Shown here: positions 1 through 6,885 of the stretch, one piece after another
Layout of the letters: every line of letters starts with the position of its first letter
Numbering within the stretch: position 1 is the stretch's first letter
NCBI GenBank assembly: GCA_050516505.1
Contig: CP191518.1
Coordinates: forward strand, 3,472,001-3,536,000
Length of the DNA: 64,000 nucleotides
Reading direction: 5' to 3'
DNA from: Scandinavium ludwigii_A
Lineage (GTDB): Bacteria; Pseudomonadota; Gammaproteobacteria; Enterobacterales; Enterobacteriaceae
Program-made: the position numbers and the translations under genes
Notes under the pieces: generated by a model
Databases searched by the model: none
What the model was told of the DNA's origin: nothing
The model's input: only the letters and a program-made list of their open reading frames with translations

Positions 1-139
1 CGATGCGCTGCAGCAGATTGGCTCAGCGAATAACAGTAAAGTGGTGATGATGCCGCTGGATGCGAGCAGTCTGATGGGCTCGATTGCCGGGATTGCTGAA
101 CTGGTGAAAGACAGCGCCGGTGAGCGGAAAAAACCATGA
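1..139 (+). CDS. qmcA: QmcA (YbbK), C-terminal end only
   Basis: The window opens inside this gene. The frame from base 2 reads about 45 residues ending SAGERKKP and a TGA stop at 137-139. The preceding stretch, with an NSKVVMMPLDAS motif and the helix after it, matches the C-terminus of the SPFH/prohibitin-like inner-membrane protein QmcA. That protein forms large membrane-anchored assemblies and is linked to FtsH quality control. Its stop overlaps the ATG of ybbJ (ATGA at 136-139), the usual qmcA-ybbJ translational coupling. The N-terminus lies outside the window, so the family call rests on the tail plus the neighbour. Confidence 0.85.
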   Translation, partial: DALQQIGSANNSKVVMMPLDASSLMGSIAGIAELVKDSAGERKKP

Positions 140-588
140 TTGATGCCCTTCTCGTCCACCCGCACATTTTCTGGCTGAGCCTTGGCGGCCTATTGCTGGC
201 GGCGGAAATGCTAGGCGGGAATGGCTATCTGCTGTGGAGCGGCGTGGCGGCGATTGTCACCGGCCTGTTGGTGTGGCTGCTGCCGTTTGGCTGGGAGTGG
301 CAAGGGGGGGTGTTTGCAGTACTGACACTGCTCGCCGCCTGGCTGTGGTGGCGATGGCTGTCGAATCGTGTACGTCAGCAGCCCCGTGCCGACAGCCAGC
401 TCAATCAGCGCGGCCAGCAACTGGTCGGTAAAATCTTCACGCTGGATACGGCGCTCATCAACGGCCGCGGTCATATGCGCGTCGGCGACAGCTCATGGCC
501 GGTACTTGCCGAAGACGATCTTCCGGCAGGCACCCGCGTAGAAGTGTTCGCCGTCGAAGGTATTACCCTGAAGGTGCGCCCGCGCTAA
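136..588 (+). CDS. ybbJ: YbbJ, NfeD-like inner-membrane protein
   Basis: This 150-residue protein is an NfeD family member, the standard partner of SPFH proteins. It has two or three hydrophobic segments in the first about 75 residues (FWLSLGGLLLAAEML, LLWSGVAAIVTGLLVWLLPF, GGVFAVLTLLAAWLWW). A soluble OB-fold-like domain follows, with the typical QLVGKIFTLDTALINGRGHMRVGDSSW pattern around residues 95-120. The ATG overlaps the qmcA stop, so the two are co-translated. The stop at 586-588 overlaps the stop of convergent cueR. The exact biochemical role is unknown; a function with QmcA in the membrane is inferred from family pairing. Confidence 0.9.
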   Translation: MIDALLVHPHIFWLSLGGLLLAAEMLGGNGYLLWSGVAAIVTGLLVWLLPFGWEWQGGVFAVLTLLAAWLWWRWLSNRVRQQPRADSQLNQRGQQLVGKIFTLDTALINGRGHMRVGDSSWPVLAEDDLPAGTRVEVFAVEGITLKVRPR

Positions 589-992
589 TTACGCTTTCGA
601 TGACAGCAGCCGGACAGATTATCAATAATCGGGCAGTCGGCGCTGTCATCTCCTGGACAGGCATCCGCCAGCGCCAGCAACTGTTCCCGCATACTCTGCA
701 ATTCCGTGATGTGCTTTTCGATATCGGCCACTTTCTGCAACGTCCTCGCCTTCACATCAGCGCTGTGACGCCCCGGATCGTTGAACAGATTCACCAGCTC
801 GCCACACTCTTCCAGATTGAACCCCACCTGGCGCGCCTGACGCAGCAGCGTCAGCTCATCCAGATGTTTTTGCGTGTAGCTGCGGTAGCCGTTATCGCTG
901 CGCAACGGCGGGGTGACCAGACCCTTCTCTTCGTAAAAACGAATTGCTTTGCTGGTTAAACCGGTTCTTTTCGCAACGTCGCTGATGTTCAC
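585..992 (-). CDS. cueR: CueR, Cu(I)/Ag(I)-responsive MerR-family activator
   Basis: The product is 135 residues. An N-terminal MerR winged helix (ISDVAKRTGLTSKAIRFYEEKGLV) leads into a dimerisation coiled coil. The C-terminal metal loop, CPGDDSADCP, carries the two cysteines equivalent to Cys112 and Cys120 that bind one Cu(I). I chose the GTG at 992: it gives the family N-terminus (MNISDVA) and has a GGAGG five to six bases upstream. The ATG at 1004 would add four residues but leaves that ribosome site inside the gene. CueR activates copA and cueO; the copA operator is recognisable at 2632-2652. Confidence 0.95.
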   Translation of the reverse strand: MNISDVAKRTGLTSKAIRFYEEKGLVTPPLRSDNGYRSYTQKHLDELTLLRQARQVGFNLEECGELVNLFNDPGRHSADVKARTLQKVADIEKHITELQSMREQLLALADACPGDDSADCPIIDNLSGCCHRKRN

Positions 993-1024
993 GCCTGCCT
1001 CCACTCATATGTTGTGGGAATAGC

Positions 1025-2485
1025 TTAACTGCGCCAGAAGGTTCTCGACAAGAGGATCAACACCGGATAAATCTCCAGACGGCCCAACAGCATCGCCCCG
1101 CACAACAGATATTTGGCGGTATCGTCGAGCGAGCCAAAGCCCGTTGCGGTCGCGCCAAATCCCAGGCCCATATTATTGATGCAGGCGGCAACGGAGGCAA
1201 ACGATGTGAGTAAATCGTAGCCCAACAAATTCAGCGCCCAAATGAATGAACAGGTGCAGAAGATGTACAGGAAGAAGAAACTCCAGACCGAGCGCATCAC
1301 CCTGTCGTTAATCACCGTATTGCCCACGCGCACGCTCATGATGGCGCGCGGATGTGCCAACTGGTGCACTTCGTGGCGGCTTTGGCGGAACAGGATCAGG
1401 AATCGCAGCGCCTTAATCCCGCCACAGGTTGACCCCACGCAGCCGCCGAAGAAGCTCGCCGACAACAGTAAAACCACCACGTGCGTGGGCCACGAAGCGT
1501 AATCCGCCGTCGCCAACCCGTTATCAGTAATCATTGAGCTGACGAGGAAGAAGGAGTGCACGAACGACGCAGGCAGCGCGTACATTCCTGCCCGCCAGAC
1601 TTCGAAGGTGATTATCGCGACCACCAACATCACCACGCAGAGGAAAAAGCGCAGCTCGCTGTTGCGGCGGAAAGGCTTAAGGCTGCGGCGAGAAAGTGCC
1701 ACGAAATAGAGGGTAAAGTTCACCGCCGACAGCAGGGAGAAACCGCCCGCCACCAACTCGATGGCGTAGCTGTTGTAGTAGCCAATACTCTCGCTTTGGG
1801 TGGAAAAACCGCCCAGCGAGACGGTCGACAGGCCATGACACAGCGCGTCGAAAAATGGCATTCCGGCGAGGTAAAAGGCCAGCGTACAGGTCATGCCCAG
1901 CAGCATGTAGGTGAACCACAGGCTTTTCGAGGTATCGGCCAGGCGCGGCGTCAGGCGTTCTTCTTTAAACGGGCCGGGCATTTCCGACTGATACAGCTTC
2001 ATGCCCCCGATGCCCAGCAGTGGCAGCACTGCGACCGCCAGAACGATAACCCCTAACCCGCCAATAAAGTTTAGCTGCGAGCGGTAATAAAGAATCGAAC
2101 GCGGCAGATGCGTCACGTCACTGAAAATCGACGCCCCGGTGGTGGTTATCCCGGACACGCCCTCAAATATTGCATCGGCCAGGGAGATATTAAGCGAGTC
2201 ATCCAGCCACAGCGGCATGGCGCTTATCAACGAAAACAGCAGCCAAAACAGAACGATGATGATAAAGCCATCACGCGTTTCGAGCTGGATTTTCGACTGG
2301 CGCGTTAGCCCCCAGCCAATCAGCCCGGCGGGGAAGAAAATGGCAAACGTCGACAGAAACGCAAACAGGCTGCGCTCCTTATCCACCAATGCCAGCAGCA
2401 TAGGCGGAAGCATCGTCAGGCTATACAGCACAACGAGGAAAGCGCAAAGATGAATAACCACTTTGATGCGTGTCGAAATATACAT
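1025..2485 (-). CDS. trkG: TrkG-type Trk potassium uptake subunit
   Basis: This 486-residue polytopic membrane protein belongs to the TrkH/TrkG/KtrB superfamily of K+ translocating subunits, which work with TrkA. The four pore-loop filters are visible: GVSGITTTGASIF (about 115), STVSLGGFSTQSESIGY (about 220), SMITDNGLATADYASWP (about 320) and AACINNMGLGFG (about 435). The protein ends in the family pattern GRLEIYPVLILLSRTFWRS. Segments such as QLNFIGGLGVIVLAVAVLPLLGIGG and DNGLAT are typical of TrkG rather than TrkH. In E. coli K-12 trkG lies in the Rac prophage, whereas here it is between cueR and copA with no phage genes. The ribosome site upstream of the ATG is weak. Confidence 0.88.
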   Translation of the reverse strand: MYISTRIKVVIHLCAFLVVLYSLTMLPPMLLALVDKERSLFAFLSTFAIFFPAGLIGWGLTRQSKIQLETRDGFIIIVLFWLLFSLISAMPLWLDDSLNISLADAIFEGVSGITTTGASIFSDVTHLPRSILYYRSQLNFIGGLGVIVLAVAVLPLLGIGGMKLYQSEMPGPFKEERLTPRLADTSKSLWFTYMLLGMTCTLAFYLAGMPFFDALCHGLSTVSLGGFSTQSESIGYYNSYAIELVAGGFSLLSAVNFTLYFVALSRRSLKPFRRNSELRFFLCVVMLVVAIITFEVWRAGMYALPASFVHSFFLVSSMITDNGLATADYASWPTHVVVLLLSASFFGGCVGSTCGGIKALRFLILFRQSRHEVHQLAHPRAIMSVRVGNTVINDRVMRSVWSFFFLYIFCTCSFIWALNLLGYDLLTSFASVAACINNMGLGFGATATGFGSLDDTAKYLLCGAMLLGRLEIYPVLILLSRTFWRS

Positions 2486-2628
2486 ACCAGCTAGATGACT
2501 TCGATTGATCTATTTGTCGGCAGTATAAGTGATTTGCGCAGCAGCATTTTGTTTTACTGAGGTAAATCAGAGATACCCTGCGATTTCTCCGGGAGTTTCT
2601 CGTAAACGCCGCCTTATTTAAATCACGC

Positions 2629-2659
2629 TTGACCTTCCCCTTGATGGAAGGTTTAAGCT
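2629..2659 (+). promoter_or_regulatory. copA promoter with CueR operator
   Basis: A perfect inverted repeat, ACCTTCC (2632-2638) and GGAAGGT (2646-2652), lies between a -35 TTGACC (2629-2634) and a -10-like TAAGCT (2654-2659). The spacer is 19 bases. The over-long spacer with a MerR-type dyad inside is the hallmark of CueR-activated promoters, and the same arrangement drives copA in E. coli. Confidence 0.9.
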
Positions 2660-2725
2660 TTATCACAGTGACAGAAAGAAACAGTGTCGACGCGGTTTGT
2701 CGGCTAATCCATCAGGAGAATGAAT

Positions 2726-5227
2726 ATGTCTCAAATTATTGATCTTACGCTGGACGGCCTCACTTGCGGCCACTGCGTCAAACGCGTTAAAGAAGCTCTG
2801 GAGCAACGTCCGGACGTCGCTCAGGCAGACGTGACAACCACTGAAGCACATGTCACCGGCAGCGCCAGTGCGGAGCAACTGATCGATACCATTAAACAAG
2901 CCGGATACGGGGCGGAGCTTAGCCACCCAAAGGCTAACCCGCTGACAGAGTCATCACTCCCGTCGGAAGCACTGACAGCGGTCCCTTCAGCGCTTCCGGC
3001 AGCCGATGACCTTGATGACAGCCAACAGTTGCTGATCAACGGCATGAGCTGCGCCAGCTGTGTCTCCCGGGTTCAGAACGCGCTTGCTGCCGTTCCGGGT
3101 GTCACACAGGCACGGGTCAATCTGGCGGAACGCACGGCGCTGGTCATGGGCAGTGCGGCCGCCACCGATTTAGTGCAGGCGGTGGAAAAAGCGGGCTACG
3201 GTGCAGAAGCGATTGAAGATGATCTGAAGCGTCGCGAGCGTCAGCAGGAAACCGCCGTCGCTACCATGAAACGCTTCCGCTGGCAGGCGATCGTCGCGCT
3301 GCTGGTCGGCGTCCCGGTCATGGTCTGGGGAATGTTCGGCGATAACATGATGGTCACCGACGCCAACCGTTCCTTGTGGCTGGTCATTGGCCTGGTGACG
3401 CTCGGCGTAATGATTTTTGCCGGGGGCCACTTCTACACCAGCGCATGGAAAAGCCTCAAGAATCGCACCGCGACCATGGATACGCTGGTCGCCCTCGGTA
3501 CTGGCGTGGCCTGGCTCTATTCGATGAGCGTCAACCTGTGGCCGCAGTGGTTCCCGATGGAAGCCCGGCATCTTTATTATGAAGCCAGCGCGATGATCAT
3601 CGGTCTGATTAACCTCGGCCATATGCTCGAAGCCCGTGCGCGTCAGCGTTCCTCTAAAGCGCTGGAAAAACTGCTCGACCTGACCCCGCCGACCGCTCGC
3701 GTCGTAACGGAAGAGGGTGAAAAATCAGTACCACTGGCAGACGTACAGCCGGGCATGACGCTGCGTCTGGCCACCGGCGATCGCGTTCCGGTTGATGGCG
3801 ACATCACTCAGGGTGAAGCGTGGTTTGATGAAGCGATGCTGACCGGCGAACCGGTTCCGCAGCAAAAAAGTGACGGCGACAACATTCACGCCGGAACGGT
3901 AGTGCAGGATGGGAGCGTACTGTTCAAAGCCAGTGCGGTCGGTAGCCACACCACGCTGTCGCGCATTATTCGCATGGTGCGCCAGGCGCAAAGCAGCAAA
4001 CCGGAAATCGGCCAGTTGGCTGACCGCATCTCCGCCGTGTTTGTCCCGACGGTGGTCGCTATCGCGCTGCTAAGCGCTGCCATTTGGTATTTCTTCGGCC
4101 CGGCGCCACAGATTGTCTACACCCTGGTGATTGCCACCACGGTGCTGATCATCGCCTGCCCGTGTGCATTAGGGCTCGCAACGCCGATGTCGATTATCGC
4201 CGGAGTGGGTCGCGCCGCAGAATACGGCGTATTGGTGCGCGACGCCGATGCGCTGCAGCGCGCCAGCGAACTGGATACGCTGGTGTTTGATAAAACCGGC
4301 ACTCTGACCGAAGGTAAACCGCAGGTCGTGGCGGTGAAAACGTACGGTGATATGGATGAAGCGCAGGCCCTACGCCTGGCAGCCGCGCTTGAGCAAGGGT
4401 CGAGCCACCCGCTGGCTCACGCCATTATTGAAAAAGCCGGTGAAACGCAGCTACCACAGATATCCGCGTTCCGTACCCTGCGGGGTCTGGGCGTAAGTGG
4501 CGAAGCCGAAGGGCACGCATTGCTGCTGGGGAATCAGGCGCTTCTGAATGAGCAGCACATCGCTACGACAGATATTGATGCTGAGCTTGAAGCCCAGGCA
4601 GCGAAAGGCGCGACGCCGGTACTTCTGGCGGTCGATGGCAAAGCGGCGGCGCTGTTCGCCATCCGTGACCCGCTGCGGGCTGACAGCGTTGCCGCCCTGG
4701 AAAGACTGCACCGCGAAGGTTATCGCCTGGTGATGCTGACCGGCGACAACCCGATAACTGCGCAGGCGATTGCCAAAGAAACGGGTATTGACGAGGTGAT
4801 TGCGGGCGTATTACCGGACGGCAAAGCCGAAGCGATTAAAAAATTGCAGGCGGAAGGCCGGAAAGTAGCGATGGTCGGCGACGGTATCAATGATGCCCCA
4901 GCGCTGGCGCAGGCGGAAGTCGGTATCGCGATGGGCGGCGGCAGCGATGTTGCCATCGAAACGGCGGCCATCACGTTGATGCGTCATAGCCTGGTGGGTG
5001 TGGCTGATGCGTTGGCTATCTCAAAAGCGACGCTGCGTAACATGAAGCAGAACCTTCTGGGTGCGTTTATTTACAACTCGCTCGGTATTCCGATTGCCGC
5101 TGGGATCCTCTGGCCGCTGACCGGAACGCTGCTCAACCCGGTAGTTGCGGGTGCGGCGATGGCGCTATCGTCCATCACCGTGGTCAGTAACGCTAACCGC
5201 CTGCTACGGTTTAAACCGAAAGCGTAA
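2726..5227 (+). CDS. copA: CopA, Cu(I)-exporting P1B-type ATPase
   Basis: The 833-residue protein exports Cu(I) from cytoplasm to periplasm. It has two N-terminal heavy-metal domains, with GLTCGHC near residue 12 and GMSCASC near 108, followed by membrane helices. The actuator TGEP motif, the transmembrane CPC metal site (IIACPCALG), the phosphorylation motif DKTGT, and the TGDN and GDGINDAP hinge motifs are all present. I chose the second ATG (2726), which gives the E. coli-like MSQ start and sits seven bases after GGAG; an ATG at 2720 is the alternative. A frameshift site within the first heavy-metal linker is listed separately. Confidence 0.97.
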   Translation: MSQIIDLTLDGLTCGHCVKRVKEALEQRPDVAQADVTTTEAHVTGSASAEQLIDTIKQAGYGAELSHPKANPLTESSLPSEALTAVPSALPAADDLDDSQQLLINGMSCASCVSRVQNALAAVPGVTQARVNLAERTALVMGSAAATDLVQAVEKAGYGAEAIEDDLKRRERQQETAVATMKRFRWQAIVALLVGVPVMVWGMFGDNMMVTDANRSLWLVIGLVTLGVMIFAGGHFYTSAWKSLKNRTATMDTLVALGTGVAWLYSMSVNLWPQWFPMEARHLYYEASAMIIGLINLGHMLEARARQRSSKALEKLLDLTPPTARVVTEEGEKSVPLADVQPGMTLRLATGDRVPVDGDITQGEAWFDEAMLTGEPVPQQKSDGDNIHAGTVVQDGSVLFKASAVGSHTTLSRIIRMVRQAQSSKPEIGQLADRISAVFVPTVVAIALLSAAIWYFFGPAPQIVYTLVIATTVLIIACPCALGLATPMSIIAGVGRAAEYGVLVRDADALQRASELDTLVFDKTGTLTEGKPQVVAVKTYGDMDEAQALRLAAALEQGSSHPLAHAIIEKAGETQLPQISAFRTLRGLGVSGEAEGHALLLGNQALLNEQHIATTDIDAELEAQAAKGATPVLLAVDGKAAALFAIRDPLRADSVAALERLHREGYRLVMLTGDNPITAQAIAKETGIDEVIAGVLPDGKAEAIKKLQAEGRKVAMVGDGINDAPALAQAEVGIAMGGGSDVAIETAAITLMRHSLVGVADALAISKATLRNMKQNLLGAFIYNSLGIPIAAGILWPLTGTLLNPVVAGAAMALSSITVVSNANRLLRFKPKA
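2926..2937 (+). other. copA: Programmed -1 frameshift site giving CopA(Z) chaperone
   Basis: Codons 68-69 of copA read CCA AAG, preceded by C, forming the slippery heptamer CCCAAAG (2926-2932). A -1 slip continues as GGC then TAA at 2935-2937. This would release a 70-residue protein consisting of the first heavy-metal domain. E. coli copA is known to use the same site to make the soluble copper chaperone CopA(Z). The site and the out-of-frame stop are seen directly; that frameshifting happens here is inferred from conservation. Confidence 0.75.
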
Positions 5228-5236
5228 CGCGTTGCA

Positions 5237-5270
5237 CACCGCCTGCCAGAAACAGGGGCTGGCGGTGATT
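5237..5270 (+). terminator. copA terminator hairpin
   Basis: CACCGCC (5237-5243) can pair with GGCGGTG (5261-5267), followed by ATTTAGG. The hairpin lies 10 bases after the copA stop. The T-tract is weak, so efficiency is uncertain. Confidence 0.55.
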
Positions 5271-5330
5271 TAGGCATTGAGCGCCCAACCCTGACGCGTT
5301 AGCATGATCTTTTAACTTCACGGAGCGCAT

Positions 5331-6134
5331 ATGGGACTGTTTCAACGCGTAAAATCTTCGCTATGCGCCCTGTTCCGTGGCCGTTATCCGTGGCCCGGCA
5401 TGGACATCACGCTGGCGGGTGGGCAACATCTGCACCTGGTCGGCAGCATTCATATGGGTACCCGCGATATGTCGCCGCTGCCCCCGCGGTTGATCAAACT
5501 GATTCAGCAGGCCGATGCGCTGATCGTCGAAGCCGATATCACCGGCAGCGAGACGCCGTTTCGTGACCTACCGGCATATCCGCCGTTGCGTGAGCGTCTG
5601 AGTGAAGCCTGTTTCCAGCAGTTGGAAAAGCTGACCGACGAGCTCGGGCTTTCCGTGGCGCTTTTCGACAGTCAGCCGCTGTGGCAGGTGGCGATGGTGC
5701 TGCAGGCTACGCAGGCGCAAAAGCTGGGTTTACGCCCTGATTACGGGATTGATTATCAGCTGCTGAATACCGCGCGGGAAGCAAACCGCGAGGTTATCGA
5801 ACTGGAAGGCGCCGAGAGCCAGATAGCGCTGCTGCGCAATATGCCAGACAACGGGCTGGCGCTGCTGGAAGACACCCTGACTCACTGGCATACCAATGCC
5901 CGCTTGCTGCAGGTGATGATTGGCTGGTGGATGGAGCAGCCGCCGGGCGAAACGCCGTCGCTGCCGAATACTTTCAGCCACTCGCTGTACGACGTGTTGA
6001 TGCATCAGCGAAACCTGGCCTGGCAGGAAAAATTGCACACGTTGCCGCCGGGGCGCTATGTGGTTGCCGTCGGAGCACTGCATTTATACGGGGAAGGAAA
6101 TTTGCCATCGATGCTGCGATCGACGCATAAATAA
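5331..6134 (+). CDS. ybaP: YbaP, TraB/GumN family protein
   Basis: The 267-residue protein has the size and sequence of E. coli YbaP. The TraB/GumN family (related to erythromycin esterase-like and Tiki folds) is marked by an N-terminal GSIHMG motif (about residue 42), DALIVEADI, YGIDYQLL, a conserved ELEGAESQIALL, and the C-terminal HxxGEGNLP-like segment (ALHLYGEGNLP). The two GX2H-type motifs suggest a metalloenzyme. Substrate and role are not established. ChiX lies immediately downstream on the other strand. Confidence 0.9.
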   Translation: MGLFQRVKSSLCALFRGRYPWPGMDITLAGGQHLHLVGSIHMGTRDMSPLPPRLIKLIQQADALIVEADITGSETPFRDLPAYPPLRERLSEACFQQLEKLTDELGLSVALFDSQPLWQVAMVLQATQAQKLGLRPDYGIDYQLLNTAREANREVIELEGAESQIALLRNMPDNGLALLEDTLTHWHTNARLLQVMIGWWMEQPPGETPSLPNTFSHSLYDVLMHQRNLAWQEKLHTLPPGRYVVAVGALHLYGEGNLPSMLRSTHK

Positions 6135-6213
6135 AAAAGTGGCCAATATTTCTATTGGCCCGTCAAAGAGGAATTTCATCGTTATTATTATCCCGAAGTT
6201 CGCACTTCGGATC
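6133..6213 (-). ncRNA. chiX: ChiX (SroB/MicM/RybC) Hfq-dependent small RNA
   Basis: The minus strand between ybaP and ybaK carries the ChiX layout. A 5' hairpin (CCGAAGT-GCGA-ACTTCGG, 6193-6210) is followed by an A/T-rich ATAATAATAA linker. Next come the invariant seed GAAATTCCTCTTTGACGGG and a terminator hairpin GGCCAATA/TATTGGCC (6141-6160) followed by ACTTTTTT. In E. coli ChiX occupies the same ybaP-ybaK gap and represses chiP and chb mRNAs through this seed until chitosugars sequester it. Ends are approximate: the 5' end is set from the promoter and hairpin, the 3' end from the T-run. Confidence 0.9.
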
Positions 6214-6218
6214 CTCAG

Positions 6219-6248
6219 ATTGTCGCTCAAAGTCAGCATCACTGCCAA
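6219..6248 (-). promoter_or_regulatory. chiX promoter
   Basis: On the minus strand a -35 TTGGCA (6248-6243) is followed after 18 bases by a -10 GACAAT (6224-6219). This places the transcript start near 6213, just before the ChiX 5' hairpin. Confidence 0.65.
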
Positions 6249-6334
6249 CACTATTGCGCAAGATAGTACTATTTTTTCGACAATCTACAGGCGTATGCTG
6301 GTCCCCGTTCACCCCGGTTGTAAGAAGGATGGTT

Positions 6335-6814
6335 ATGACTCCCGCCGTTAAGTTACTCGAAAAAAACAAGATCTCTTTTCAGCTCCACAGCTACGATCAC
6401 GATCCGAATGAAACCAATTTTGGTGATGAAGTGGTGCGTAAGCTCGGCCTGAATGCGGCGCAGGTTTATAAAACGCTTTTGGTCGCGATGAATGGCGATA
6501 TGAAGCAACTGGCCGTCGCCGTGACGCCCGTCGCGACGCAGCTGGATTTGAAAAAAGTCGCTAAAGCGTTGGGTGCAAAGAAAGTCGATATGGCCGATCC
6601 GCTAGTTGCCCAGCGCATCACTGGGTATCTGGTCGGCGGAATTAGCCCGCTGGGGCAGAAGAAACGCCTGCCAACGCTGATTGACGCTCCAGCGCAGACC
6701 TTTGGGACGATTTATATATCCGGTGGAAGACGCGGGCTGGATATTGAGTTAGCGGCAAGCGATTTGGCTAAGATGTTGGATGCGAAATTTGCGGATATTG
6801 CGCGACGGGATTAA
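6335..6814 (+). CDS. ybaK: YbaK, Cys-tRNA(Pro)/Cys-tRNA(Cys) deacylase
   Basis: The 159-residue protein is a stand-alone INS/YbaK editing domain that hydrolyses Cys-tRNA(Pro) made by misacylating ProRS, in trans. Family patterns are visible: NETNFGDEVVRKLGLNAAQVYKTLL near residue 25-50, the catalytic lysine in this segment, and GGISPLGQKKRLPTLID near residue 100. The ATG at 6335 follows an AAGGA ribosome site and matches the E. coli length. The open frame extends upstream to 6155, but that stretch runs across the chiX promoter and is unlikely to be translated. Confidence 0.95.
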   Translation: MTPAVKLLEKNKISFQLHSYDHDPNETNFGDEVVRKLGLNAAQVYKTLLVAMNGDMKQLAVAVTPVATQLDLKKVAKALGAKKVDMADPLVAQRITGYLVGGISPLGQKKRLPTLIDAPAQTFGTIYISGGRRGLDIELAASDLAKMLDAKFADIARRD

Positions 6815-6832
6815 GTCGTGAGCGGCTTTCTC

Positions 6833-6879
6833 CCCCTCCGCCGGCCCTCTCCCCTAGGGGGAGAGGGCCGGCGGAGGGG
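6833..6879. repeat. 22-bp-stem palindrome between ybaK and ushA
   Basis: Arms 6833-6854 and 6858-6879 are perfectly complementary over 22 bp with the three-base loop TAG. The core CCCTCTCCCC/GGGGAGAGGG is shared with palindromes at 11851, 15177, 24851 and 56219. It sits between two convergent genes, where it can form a hairpin for either transcript, and five A residues follow on the plus side. I read it as a dispersed REP-like element used as a transcript end. Confidence 0.75.
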
Positions 6880-6885
6880 AAAAAC

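Noticed and set aside
6155..6334. 60-codon N-terminal extension of ybaK
   Set aside because: It runs through chiX and its promoter and is absent from YbaK proteins.
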